From Arthrobacter sp. V1I7 (GTDB lineage: Bacteria; Actinomycetota; Actinomycetes; Actinomycetales; Micrococcaceae): 64,000 nt of DNA. The translations under genes were made by a program, and so were the position numbers. This document shows positions 52,069-62,015 of the stretch, in pieces (positions within the stretch are counted from its first letter, which is position 1; the number at the start of each line of letters is the position of its first letter). The DNA is taken from the NCBI RefSeq assembly GCF_030817015.1, contig NZ_JAUSYS010000001.1, positions 1-64,000 on the forward strand, in the 5' to 3' direction. Below the pieces are notes generated by a model. It did not search any database, was not told the DNA's origin, and saw only the letters and a list, made by a program, of their open reading frames with translations.

Positions 52069-53178
52069 CTAACCCTCTGCGGCCGTGATCGTCAGACCGA
52101 GTGTGGTGCGCTTTTGGCGCAGATCGGTGTTGGCTGGGGCTGCCTGGGGGTTGGTGATCTGGCGGTAGATTTCCCGGGCCGCGTAGCGTTTGAGGCAGCG
52201 CATGATTTCCCGTTTGCTCTTGCCCTCCGCGGTGCGTTTGGCCACGTAGTCTTTGGTCCGTTGGCACGATGCCATGCGTACCAGGACGACCTGATACAGG
52301 GCGTGGTTGGCGTTGCGGTCGCCGCCTCTGCTGAGCCGGTGACGGGTTGTTTTGCCGGACGATGCGGGTATGGGTGCGACCCCGACGAGGGCAGCGAACT
52401 GGGCCTCGTTTCCAAGGCGGTCCGGGTTGTCTCCGACGGTGACCAGGAGCTGGCTGGCTACTTCCGTTCCGACACCTGGAAGGTCACAGAGCATCGGTGC
52501 ATAGGTGTCGAGGATTTCCTGGAGCGCGGCGTCCGCGGTGGCGATTTCTGCTGTGAGTGAGTGGCATCGGGTGGCCAGGGCTTTCAGTGTCAGCAGGCAC
52601 ACGTACTCGGGGTCAGCCATATGGCCTGAAGGTCGGATGCGCTGCAGGGCCGTGATCATCGCGGAGGTTCCGAGCCCTCTGTATTTTGCCCGGAGTTTGT
52701 CCGGGGCTGAAACGAGGAGGCCCTTGATCTGGTTGATGGCTGCGGTGCGGGCCTTTAGGGCCGATGTGCGTCCGGCGCGCAGGATTCGCAGGCATTCAAC
52801 GGGACCGTCTTTGGCTTTCGGGACCGATGTGGTCCGGCCTTCGAGTACTGATTGGGCGGCCTGGTAGGCGTCCAGCGGATCGGACTTGCCCTCCAGCCGG
52901 CGCGCTGCCCGGTTCGGCCGGTTCACCTCCAGCACGGTCAGGCCTTCACTGCGCAGGATCCGGGAGATCTCGGCTCCATAGGATCCTGTTCCTTCGACCC
53001 CTACGGCGGTGATTGTGCCGTGGCTGGTGATGAACTCCACGATCTTCCGGTATCCGGATCCCACGGCCAGGAATTCCCGGTCCGCGAGGGGCTTGCCGTG
53101 CTCGTTGATGACGGCCACGTGGTGTGTGTCGGCGTGAGTGTCGATACCGGCGATGATTTTGGTTGTTTCGGTTGTCAA
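52069..53178 (-). CDS. IS110 family transposase (element B)
   Basis: DEDD recombinase of 369 aa: IIAGIDTHADTHHVAVIN, VGVEGTGSYGAEISR, KSDPLDAYQAAQS and the serine domain VGVAPIPASSGKTTRHRLS. It is a relative of the 42967 element but ends soon after LRQKRTTLGLTITAAEG, where that protein goes on into a helix-turn-helix; the HTH is largely missing. The leader region lies at 53179-53283 and contains CATAGGAGC on the minus strand, as in element A. The core is intact. Confidence 0.93.
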   Translation of the reverse strand: MTTETTKIIAGIDTHADTHHVAVINEHGKPLADREFLAVGSGYRKIVEFITSHGTITAVGVEGTGSYGAEISRILRSEGLTVLEVNRPNRAARRLEGKSDPLDAYQAAQSVLEGRTTSVPKAKDGPVECLRILRAGRTSALKARTAAINQIKGLLVSAPDKLRAKYRGLGTSAMITALQRIRPSGHMADPEYVCLLTLKALATRCHSLTAEIATADAALQEILDTYAPMLCDLPGVGTEVASQLLVTVGDNPDRLGNEAQFAALVGVAPIPASSGKTTRHRLSRGGDRNANHALYQVVLVRMASCQRTKDYVAKRTAEGKSKREIMRCLKRYAAREIYRQITNPQAAPANTDLRQKRTTLGLTITAAEG

Positions 53179-53283
53179 GATGGAAGTTGCCCCCAGTCGG
53201 ATTGATGGCTGATGAGTGGGGCGCGGGCCAGGTGGGCAGACAGAACGGTAATGGGACTGGTCGTATCAGGCTCCTATGAAGTC
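53179..53283 (-). ncRNA. Possible bridge RNA region of IS110 element B
   Basis: Non-coding leader upstream of the transposase. Its far end carries CATGACTTCATAGGAGC (minus strand), matching the leader of element A at the same relative position. A structured RNA is expected from the family but is not proven. Confidence 0.3.
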
Positions 53284-53370
53284 ATGTCCGCCTGGCTCGA
53301 CACCCTTTGACGGACCTTGAGTCGGCGGACAGATCGTCGGAAAGGCAGTGCCGCCCTGCCCGAGGCCATG

Positions 53371-53458
53371 TCGAGGGTGCCCGGAATCCGCCCAGACAAC
53401 ACGCCAGCCGCTCAGCCGCCATCAACACCCCCGACCGACGACCGATGCAAAATCCGGG
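53371..53458 (-). mobile_element. Terminal fragment of an IS1380 element
   Basis: 88 bases match, in reverse complement, the left end of the IS1380 element at 59255-59342, including the terminal CCGGG. It is a solo end left by deletion. The rest of the stretch 53284-53668 shows no gene. Confidence 0.85.
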
Positions 53459-53668
53459 TTAGGGAATATGCTGCTTGTGGTACTTACGTACATAGCTACT
53501 GATGAATCAGCTGAAGCCATCAGAGGCAGAGTGGGTTTCCCGGGCCGAAGGATGGCGATCGCCGGATCAGAAGCCCGACGGTGGTGGAGACCGGGCGGGT
53601 GACGTACCGGAAAGGCGGAGGGGCGCCGCCGCGGATGGCGGCGACACCCCTGACCGGATGTCGAGCGT

Positions 53669-54940
53669 CTACGGCAGGATGCCCGAGCTCGAATAGCCGA
53701 TTTGAATCTTGGATCCTGTGGGCAGAGCGCCGAGCGCCTGATTCAAAACAATTTCGATCATGGTGACGGCAATTGTCGTGGATGACTTGGTCACTTTGTG
53801 CAAGGTGACGCGGCCCAGGCCCGGCACCTGGATCACGGTGTTGGGTGGAACAGAGGCGGTGATCGCCGGCAGCCCGGCGATCCTGAGATTGGTAAACGAC
53901 GAGGTGTCCGTCAACGTGACCTTGCCGCCTGCTGGAGCTTTGCTGGCGCTGGTCTCTGCCTTGATAGCGTCAGCCCGAACTACGCCGTTTAGCATGTTGA
54001 GTCCTGAAAGGGTGTTGGTCACGGTGCTCTTGGGCGCGGGTGCCAGAACGCCGGTAGTTGTCGTCGAGGTGGCTCCGGCGGACGCAAGTCCCGGAATGCT
54101 GACCCCGGCCGCGTTTGATGTTGTGGTTCCGCCGCCGCACTTGACGTGGGCAAGCGCCGTCGGACCTGATCCTATGAGACCGGACGACAATACGGCCCTT
54201 GTACCAAATCCGGCACCCGTCAGATAACCTGTCTGTGGGGGCGTCAGGCTGACGGTGCTGACACCGAGACGGATGTCCGTTCCGGCCTTGAGGCCCGGGA
54301 GTCCGGCCTTGAGGATCTGTACACGCAGCGCGGTCGTGGATACCTGATAGATGTCGCCGACCATTCGTTTCTCCTGGCCGTTGAGCGTGATTTTGCCAAG
54401 TGAACCCAGGAGCGGCAGCTTGAGGTCAATAACCGTGTTAGCGGCGGGACTAGCATTCCGTGGGACACCCAGGACTTTGAGACCGGCAATAGTCGTCTGA
54501 TTCGTGCCGGTAAAAGCACCTGCGGTGTTCTTTTCGGCGGAGCTCTCGGAGGCAATACTCCCGGCCGTGATGAGTCCGCCCAATAGGTCCGCGCCGGTAA
54601 GAGTTGACCGTCCCTCGATACGCTTACCTGTTGTGGTCAGCAGCGTCTTGACACTTGTTGTTGCGGAGCCGATGGTCCCGACTGCGGGGACATTGACTCC
54701 GACCCCCATGTTGGTGGCGGTCTTTCCGGTGCTGGCGGTGCAGCTAACTGATGAATTCGCCGTCGGACCCGATGTGAGCGACTTGTCAGAATTGAAAATG
54801 TAGGAGCCATAGGCGGTGCCCGAGAAACCGGTGTTGACCTGTGCGGGCGTGATGCTCGGGTCTGCCGCCTGGGCCGGGACGAGTGGCCCCGCAACCACAA
54901 GCGTCAGGGCGCCCACTAACGCGGCTAATGTTCGTCTCAT
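53669..54940 (-). CDS. Secreted choice-of-anchor P-like protein
   Basis: Exported protein of 423 aa. The signal peptide MRRTLAALVGALTLVVAG ends at VPAQAAD. Two similar halves (GTAYGSYIFNSDKSLTSGPT and GFGTRAVLSSGLIGSGPTALAHVKC) each contain paired strands and a cysteine, a choice-of-anchor P-type pattern: TADLLGGLITAGSI and GLNMLNGVVRADAI match each other. No membrane anchor is seen. ATG 54940 is chosen because the signal peptide starts there; the in-frame extension upstream is unlike protein. It lies on the opposite strand to the WxL-like genes but in the same surface-protein cluster. Confidence 0.82.
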   Translation of the reverse strand: MRRTLAALVGALTLVVAGPLVPAQAADPSITPAQVNTGFSGTAYGSYIFNSDKSLTSGPTANSSVSCTASTGKTATNMGVGVNVPAVGTIGSATTSVKTLLTTTGKRIEGRSTLTGADLLGGLITAGSIASESSAEKNTAGAFTGTNQTTIAGLKVLGVPRNASPAANTVIDLKLPLLGSLGKITLNGQEKRMVGDIYQVSTTALRVQILKAGLPGLKAGTDIRLGVSTVSLTPPQTGYLTGAGFGTRAVLSSGLIGSGPTALAHVKCGGGTTTSNAAGVSIPGLASAGATSTTTTGVLAPAPKSTVTNTLSGLNMLNGVVRADAIKAETSASKAPAGGKVTLTDTSSFTNLRIAGLPAITASVPPNTVIQVPGLGRVTLHKVTKSSTTIAVTMIEIVLNQALGALPTGSKIQIGYSSSGILP

Positions 54941-56195
54941 GTAGGTCTCCCGACGTTGTATGCACTGGTGGTGCCCGCACCGTACGTCCGGCACCTTATG
55001 GAAACCTTGGATCGACATGGCCCTCCCGTTTGGGCATGGTTGGTCTGTTGGGTTCGGTGGGGGCGGTGGCCGCCGGCAGGGATCTGAGCCTCTTTGGGGA
55101 AGTTGCGGAAGCAGGCCACGACGTAGGTACTTTGTCTCGTTACGCAACGTTCGCGCACCAATATCTCTCCCACGGTGAGGGTTTCCGCGGGATTTACCAA
55201 GCTCCGGGCTGTTCGGCGGGCTTGCTGTTATGTTCGGTCTGTTAGGGGACAGCGGTGGCCTACGGCCGCATCGGTTTCGCCCACGAATACCGGCCCCTCA
55301 GCCCCGACGAACTCACCACTGACTCTCCCGACGCATCCCTGCCGGGCCCGACGAAACCGAGGGCGGTCTCGCCCACGCCACCGCCGGCGCGACCATCGTC
55401 CGAATCACTGGCGGAAGCTTCCGCCTGGTCGACAGCCTCCTGACCCAGATCGAACGCATCTATGCGCTAAACAACCTTGACACCCTCACGCCTGGGTCGT
55501 CGACGCCGCGAGAGAAGCCGTCATCATCGGCCACTAAGCGCTGCGAATTCGCTGCCATTTTGCCCTGGATTCACAGGTGCAGCCAATTCCTTTGGACGGG
55601 CCGGCTGGTTTGTAGCTTTTAGTTTCCTCATTGCTTTACTCTCCGTGATTGGTTCGATTTGTTCATTGATGCCAACGAGTACTCCGGCGCCATTCAAGCC
55701 GGCTGCCTGGCCACTGACCCTTGCAGGACGGTAAGTCCGGACACCTCATTCACCGGCCTGCAGCGCTTTCGGAGTTCTCTGGTTCAACTCCGGAGTCACG
55801 GCGTGTTCCCGGAGCGGCTGTGGAGCCGAAGCACAGTTCGGAGTAATCGTTATGGCAAACGGTGTTGACCTGCGCAGCGCGTGCAATTTCCTGGTGCGCA
55901 GCCCGTTGATGGCACCGGATCGGCCCTTTCCGCAGCGCGAGGCTTTGACGACATCGTGTTCGTGCCGGGATGGCGCGCCCGCCCGGAGATTCTTTTGGAT
56001 GCCCATACCGCCGTCCCGTTCAGCGCTACGCTGATGGGAGCATGTCCGTGGCGGAACTCAGCGCACTCCCGGTGGGATGACTACCCGCGCCTGCAGCGAA
56101 TGGGGCAGGTTGGCAACGGACATTTCAATCAGACTCCTGCGGCTCAGTTGGGCGGTGGCTTTGGTGGCTGGGCTGGGCCGGGTGCGGACTGGGTG
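54941..56195. other. Long stretch with gene fragments only
   Basis: About 1.25 kb. The only recognisable protein sequence is a TniB-like ATPase end at about 55370-55537. The rest has lower GC in places (about 55550-55700) and no ribosome-binding sites or repeats that I can see. Confidence 0.5.
55370..55537 (+). pseudogene. C-terminal fragment of a TniB/IstB-like ATPase
   Basis: The frame reads ATIVRITGGSFRLVDSLLTQ and IERIYALNNLDTLTP, then with one base shifted VVDAAREAVIIG before the stop. This resembles the end of transposition ATPases that load the transposase. The ATP-binding part is missing. Confidence 0.5.
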
Positions 56196-56450
56196 CTAGT
56201 CCGGCCGGCGCAGCTGCCGATAGTCGTAGAAGAAGATGCGATCCGCTGTCTGCAATCCCACGAAAGTACCGTTCTTGACGACTACATGGCCTTCCCTGCG
56301 GCCGTTGAAGTGATCGTCGCCGACGACAACTTCACCGATACCGTAGGGAACAGTCACCATGCGTGCACGGACAATGATGTAGCGGACGAGCGAAGACAGC
56401 CGCCGAGGTCGTGTTCTGGCAGCTGGAATACCGGAAATTTTGTTCCCCAT
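56196..56450 (-). CDS. Small basic protein of unknown function
   Basis: 84 aa: MGNKISGIPAARTRPRRLSS, then VRYIIVRARMVTVPYGIGEV and ending FFYDYRQLRRPD. AAGGAG 7 nt upstream of ATG 56450 is a strong site, so translation is likely. It is rich in Arg and beta-prone residues. No family recognised. Confidence 0.5.
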   Translation of the reverse strand: MGNKISGIPAARTRPRRLSSLVRYIIVRARMVTVPYGIGEVVVGDDHFNGRREGHVVVKNGTFVGLQTADRIFFYDYRQLRRPD

Positions 56451-56898
56451 AAGGATCACTCCTTCGCAGTGCGATCATCGCTGACTCACTTGCGGTGCGC
56501 GTCCAGTTTCGCCTGCGGACAATTTCTCCTTCTGAGTCGCACCCAAGCCAACGGTAAAACCCACCAGCATCCGCAACACGAGTAATAGTTACCTCAATTC
56601 CCTCCCGGGTTCCCAAGGCAACACTCGATAAGTACTGGTCTGAATCTGCCGGGCTACTTGGATGGACTGAAACAACTACGATGGCTCGGCATCCCGACCT
56701 GTTAACGAAAACCCAAAACAGGGCCGGGAACGCCGACTGAAAACAGGACCACGGGGCAGTCCTTTGTTTTAGCGTGCATTAGTAGTGGACATTGGTTGAA
56801 TTCAGTTGTTGAATTCAGTACATCTGCTAGCTTGGTTGGGTGGTTGATGCCGGTTGAGGTTTACCGGGCTTTGCATAAGAAAAGAGGGGGATCCGGTC
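56451..56898. other. Spacer before the WxL-like operon
   Basis: About 450 bases with lower GC than its surroundings and no convincing gene. It ends in the leader of the WxL-like gene, with AGAGGGGG as its ribosome-binding site, and should hold that operon's promoter. Confidence 0.5.
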
Positions 56899-57420
56899 AT
56901 GTTTACAGCTGCTCGTGTGTCATCCGTGGTTGCAGTTTCAGCTGCCCTTATATGTTCCGCCGCCTTACCGGCCACCGCCGCAGACACCACGACCACTGTC
57001 AGTGTGACCGCGGGGTCTCTGGCTATTTCCGCTCCGGCAAACGCAAACCTTGGCTCTGCCGCGCCCGGTGGGACAGCTACTGCTAACCTGGCGGGTATCC
57101 AGGTCACGGATACCCGGGCAGGGACGGCAGGGTGGGTTGCCCAGGTTGCCTCGACTGCTTTCATCGGTGGTATCGCAAATAACAACATTGCTGCTTCTGC
57201 AGCGAGCTACACCCCGGCCGCGGCAACACCAACCGGTGTAGCTGTTGTCACGCCGGCGCCGGCGCCGGTTGCTTTGTCCGCTACCCCGCAGACGGTCCAG
57301 ACGGCCACGGTTGTCGTGGGAAACAACGGTGCCACGTGGGGCGCGGGGTTGAGTCTGGCGGTTCCCGGCAATGCCCTCGCTGACACGTATACCGCGACAC
57401 TGACCCACTCGGTCCTTTAG
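56899..57420 (+). CDS. WxL-like secreted surface protein
   Basis: Exported protein of 173 aa: signal peptide MFTAARVSSVVAVSAALICS to ATAADT, then a beta-rich domain with two Trp motifs, GWVAQV (about residue 80) and WGAGLSLAVP near the end (TATVVVGNNGATW before it). In WxL proteins two W-x-L motifs bind the cell wall; these are variants of that pattern. The next gene encodes a DUF916-like protein, the usual WxL partner. ATG 56899 has an AGAGGGGG site; an upstream ATG at 56854 has none. Confidence 0.68.
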   Translation: MFTAARVSSVVAVSAALICSAALPATAADTTTTVSVTAGSLAISAPANANLGSAAPGGTATANLAGIQVTDTRAGTAGWVAQVASTAFIGGIANNNIAASAASYTPAAATPTGVAVVTPAPAPVALSATPQTVQTATVVVGNNGATWGAGLSLAVPGNALADTYTATLTHSVL

Positions 57421-57516
57421 AAACGCCGGTGTAGCATCCGTTCCAGATGGTGATTCCGGCAGCGGGGCCTTGGTCCCCGCCCTGCTCCACGCTCCGACGT
57501 TGTTGAGGTCTTCAGC

Positions 57517-58560
57517 ATGGATTTCCTGACCAGGTTGATCTGCGTTCTGTTGTTGGCAGTCGTCCCGGCGGCTCCGGCCTCGGCATCGGCCCCTTCCGGA
57601 TCCCGTCCGGCCACGGCAATTACCACTCCCGCCCCCGAGCCGTCGGGTTTTGGCCTCCGGCTGCTGGATATTCCCGCGGACCTGAAGGATGATCTGCGGG
57701 CACGTTCCTACATCGTGGACAGGGTCGCACCCGGCACGGAAATCAGCAGACGTCTCCGCGTGGAGAACAACACCGGGGCGCCGCAGACGGTTCGGATTTA
57801 TCCAGGGGCTGCGCAAATCAGGGATGGGTCATTTACCGGTGAGGGTGTTGACGTCGCAAGCGACCTCACCCTCTGGGCCGCGGTCGAACGTCAGCAGCTG
57901 CGCCTGGCGCCGGGCGAGTCAGCCGATGTGCCAGCCACCATCAACGTGCCGGCGGATGCGCCCGAGGGCGAACACTACGGCGTTTTCTGGGCCGAGATCC
58001 GCGGTACTGCAGGTGCCGGCGGAGTCATCGCCGTCAACAGGGTCGGTGTCCGCATCTATCTGTCTGTGGGTCCCGGCGGCGGCAAAGCCGCCGATTTCAC
58101 CATCACGTCAGTCACCGTTGCCCGGGACACTGAGGGCAACCCCCAACTAAAGGCCGTAGTCACCAACTCAGGGGGACGAGCTCTTGACCTCACCGGCGAA
58201 CTCAGCCTGACAGCAGGCCCGGGCGGACTTTCCGCCGGTCCGTTCGGTCTGCAACAGCAAACGACACTTGCCCCCGGCGAGGTCCGCACCGCGGACTTTT
58301 CGGTGCCCCGCGAAATACCGAACGGCCCATGGAACGCCCGGGTCACCCTGAAGAGCGGACTCCTGGAACGACAAGCCCAGACCCGAATTACTTTCCCGGA
58401 CGACGGGCCCCCCACCGAGTCGGTGGCGAAACCGGCGCAGGAACCGGCAGCCCCGTGGTGGCAAATCCTCGCCGCCCTGGTCTTGCTTGCCGCTGCGCTG
58501 GCCTGGGTTCTGATGCGCCGGAGCCGGCGCACCCGGCCCGCCCCCGACGACCCGGTCTGA
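57517..58560 (+). CDS. DUF916-like membrane-anchored surface protein
   Basis: Protein of 347 aa: signal peptide (MDFLTRLICVLLLAVVPAAP), DUF916-like peptidoglycan-binding domain (about 45-180: FGLRLLDIPADLKDDLRARS, NNTGAPQTVRIYPGAAQI), a second immunoglobulin-like domain (about 185-290), one membrane segment (about 310-330) and an Arg-rich inner tail. It is 96 nt after the WxL-like gene and probably co-transcribed. In WxL systems such proteins anchor the WxL partner at the wall. The 3' half is duplicated at 38212-38990. Confidence 0.78.
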   Translation: MDFLTRLICVLLLAVVPAAPASASAPSGSRPATAITTPAPEPSGFGLRLLDIPADLKDDLRARSYIVDRVAPGTEISRRLRVENNTGAPQTVRIYPGAAQIRDGSFTGEGVDVASDLTLWAAVERQQLRLAPGESADVPATINVPADAPEGEHYGVFWAEIRGTAGAGGVIAVNRVGVRIYLSVGPGGGKAADFTITSVTVARDTEGNPQLKAVVTNSGGRALDLTGELSLTAGPGGLSAGPFGLQQQTTLAPGEVRTADFSVPREIPNGPWNARVTLKSGLLERQAQTRITFPDDGPPTESVAKPAQEPAAPWWQILAALVLLAAALAWVLMRRSRRTRPAPDDPV

Positions 58561-58757
58561 CCCCCGGCTCCTTCTCCGCCCCGCATCGTTCCTGGTCCGC
58601 ATTCGACGGTGACTACTGACATCAGCCCTGCGATTCGCGGACCTAGCACGCAGTCTCGCTCTTCCCCGGCGCCAAAGACGCCGGCTCCGCTGCAGACCTA
58701 TATCTGTGGGCCGGAACGGTTTACGGCGCAATACTGGAAAGGGACCGCTGGCATCGC
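57979..58757 (+). repeat. 779-bp inverted duplication, copy 2
   Basis: Reverse-complement partner of 38212-38990. It covers the 3' part of the DUF916-like gene and about 200 bases downstream, and is probably the source copy since the gene is complete here. Confidence 0.9.
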
Positions 58758-59254
58758 CTCGTCCCGGTGTTAGCGGCCATGAAAAACTGCCCATAGGCGG
58801 CCACGGAACTGCCCACTGAGGCGGGTTCTAGCGATCGTTGCAACACCCCCGAATAATCGGGAGTTGCAACACCCATGGAATCACCATCAAGGATTGGTTC
58901 TTCCTTAAAGAAAAAATCTGCTTCAGCGGAGAAATCCGTGCCTTTGGCTGGGGGCACCGTGAAGCGTCTGCAGCAGTCCCATACCGGTGCCCAACGACAA
59001 GATTTCCTGGCAGCGGTGGCGCGTCTGGGAACTGTCGCCGCGGCGGCCAAGGAACTCGGCATCAACAGGAGTACCTGCCAGAAGTGGGCGAACGCTGCCG
59101 GGATCAGGCGCAAGCGCCAGTACACCCAGGCCGAGAAGGAACAGTTCCATGCCGCCCTTGATCGAACCGGGAGAATCGTGGCGGCAGCCAGGGAACTGGG
59201 GCTGAATATCGGCACCGCGCATAACTGCGCTGGCAGGATCAATTCAGCAGCTAG

Positions 59255-60973
59255 CCCGGATTTTGCATCGGTCGTCGGTCGGGGGTGTTGATGGCGGCTG
59301 AGCGGCTGGCGTGTTGTCTGGGCGGATTCCGGGCACCCTCGACCGTCCCATGCGCCGGGGTTGGCGCGGGTTTCCACGTACCCGTGATGGCTGTCTGTCT
59401 GCTCGCAGTGATGGGGCTGGTTCCGGGCGTCAGGTCTGCATGATGGCGGTGGGGTTCTTGAGGCTCGCCGCGATGCTTGCGGTGGCTTCGAGTAATCTGT
59501 GGATCAGTTGGTGTTCGGGTGCCGTTCCGGGCAGGAGGAGATAGCTCTTTCTGGCGCGGGTGATGATCTTGCCTGCAGTGGCGAAGAGCCGGTAGCGCCA
59601 GCGTTTGATGTCCCATCCCTTGGCGTGGTCGCCGGCGGGGAGCGCGGTGAGCTGGAGCCAGGAGACGAGGTTGGAGGCCAGGGCTGCGATCCACGCCCAG
59701 GCCTGGTTCGCGGCGAAGTCGAAGAACGGCAGCTTGCCCAGACCGGTGTTTTTCAGGGTCTTGATCCGGTTTTCGCACCGGGCCCGGGCCCGGGCGCGGT
59801 GTCTGGCGTCAAGGAACGGGCCGTGCCAGCGCGGTGAGTTGGTCAGGAACGCGGTGATCCGGTGCCCGTCGATGTCCAGCAGCGTCGGTTGCGCGCCGGA
59901 ACAGGTTCGTTCCCGGCGGGTAGTCGGTGAGCGGGATGATGTCGGTGGCGTTGATGACCCAGGCATCGGTCCGGTCGTTGCCGGCCTGGTCCAGGGCCGG
60001 CTGCCAGTTCTTCTTGTCGTTGATCCAATCGACCATGTGGGCTTTGGCCGCGGGGACGGGGTAGGAGACGGAGAACTGGGCGTTCCGGCTGTGCAGGTAC
60101 CAGAGGAACTTCCTTGAGGCTCCGGCGCTGTCGGTGCGGACCAGGACGTTCTCTCCGGCCAGCGCCCCGGTCTCGTCGAAGAATCCTTCGGGCAGGCCGG
60201 ACACGGCGGTCTCGAAGACGCGGATGTGGTCATCGGCGCTGTTCGCGCCGGCGTTGCCGGGCCGCAGCAGGCAGGCGAGGATTTCCCCGGTGCCGTTACC
60301 GGCACCGTAGTCACAGGACGCGATGAAGGGGGCGAAGCCGTAGCCGCCCTTGTAGGTGCCGGCGACGTTTTCCTTCTCCGAGTGTGAGGCCACGAGGGTG
60401 GCGTCCAGGTCCAGGATGAGCGGATCCGCCGCTGTCGCCGACAACGCCGGGTTCCGGTTCCCGGCCGCTTCCCGGGCCGTGGAGCGCAGTTGCCGGGTGA
60501 GGGTTTCGATGCCATAGTCGAACAGCTCGGGGTTCGTCACGGTCCGTTCGAAAAACCGGGACACCGTCGCGTTCGAGGGCAGCTGGCCGAAGACCCCCGG
60601 TGAGACCCGCAGGATGTCCAGATCGGACACGTGTTCACCTCCGGCGGCCAGCATCGCCGCCAGAGAACCGACCAGCCGGCCGGGCCGGTGCGTCGCGCCT
60701 GCGGGAACGAACTGGCCCAACCGGTCCTCGCACAGTGCCCCGAAACCCAGGGCATCCATGAAACCGGTCAGGACCTTCACCCCGCGGTGGGAGACCAGCG
60801 ACTGGCCGGTGAAAGTGACCGGAACCGACGGAAAAACACAGGTAGACTTTTGCATCGAAAGGGTGCTCCTTCACTCGGCAAATAACGGTCTCGACAACCA
60901 CTATTTTCCCAGCTCAGAGCACCCTTCCCTGCTTAAACACACACCCTCAGCCACCCGCCATGAAATCCCCGGG
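59255..60973 (-). mobile_element. IS1380 family element B, with CTAG target duplication
   Basis: 1,719 bp from CCCGG (59255) to CCGGG (60973). The 4-bp CTAG flanks both sides (59251-59254, 60974-60977), and the empty site can be rebuilt from the IS30 reading frame. It is a copy of the element at 35965-37317. Confidence 0.93.
59430..60855 (-). pseudogene. IS1380 transposase with 23-bp deletion
   Basis: Starts ATG 60855 (MQKSTCVFPSVPVTF). Motifs LILDLDATLVASHSEKENV and LVRTDSAGASRKF are intact. Near 59897-59900 copy B lacks 23 bp present in copy A, which shifts the frame after YPPGTNL; the C-terminal part continues in another frame (FLTNSPRWHGPFLDARHR, then GLGKLPFFDFAANQAWAWIA) to 59430. Together the two copies hold all parts, but neither alone does. 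Confidence 0.88.
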
Positions 60974-62015
60974 CTAGGAAGCCACGGAACACCAGGTTAG
61001 TGAAGACCGGGCCGCCGCAACGCTACCCGTCGGCGCTGATTGAGGAGTTCCTCAGCGTGCTGCGCGAAATCGGCAGCGTCAGCGCGGCAGCGAAGCAGCT
61101 GGGTCTGAACCGCTCCACGTGCTCGAACTGGGCGATCGATGCCGGCATCGTCTCCACCTGTCTGCGACGCTCGTCGGCGAAACAGATTCACTACCTGCGC
61201 TTGCGCCAAGAAGGTGCCGGCCGGAGGGACGCCGCCCTCGCCGTTGGTGCCAGCAAACAGAGCTCTTACCAATGGGACCGGCAGCAGGCTGCGAAGGACA
61301 CGGCCGCGACCGAAGGTCATGCCGGGGATCTGCCGTATAAACAGGAAGTGACAACTACATTCGCGGAACCTTCGTCTCCTGCAGCGGCGCCGGAGCTGCC
61401 AGCCTTAGCAACGGAGCCTGCACCCGCCGCGGTGGCGTTGGAAGCTCTGGAGCAGTCCGTCAGCGCCCGATACCTGTCATTGCAGGAGCGGGAGAGAATT
61501 GCGGACCTGCGCTCCCACGGAACCTCAATGCAGGCGATCGGCAGGGCATTGGGTCGGTCTGTGGGCACCATCAGCCGGGAGATCAAGCGCAACAGTCACC
61601 CGATGCTGGGTTACCGGCCTTACGGTGCTCACCGGGCCGCCACGGCGGCCCGGGCACGGCCGAAGGACAGTAAGCTGGCAGAACCGGGGGAACTGCACGA
61701 CTACGTGAAAACCAAGCTCCTCACCCGCTGGTCCCCGCAACAGATTTCGAAGCTCCTGATCAAGGAATTCCCCGATGACGGGCAGATGCGCGTGAGTCAC
61801 GAAACGATCTACCAGGCCCTCTATTTTCAGGCCCGCGGCGGACTCAAACGTGAGGTCAAAGAGGCGTTGCGCTCCGGCAGGACCCGCCGCAAGCAGCACA
61901 GGAATCCCGAAGAACGCACCTCCCGTTTCCGGGACCCGATGATCAACATTTCCGAACGCCCCGCCGAGGTCCAGGACCGCGCCGTCCCGGGCCACTGGGA
62001 ATCTCAATGTTTCTG

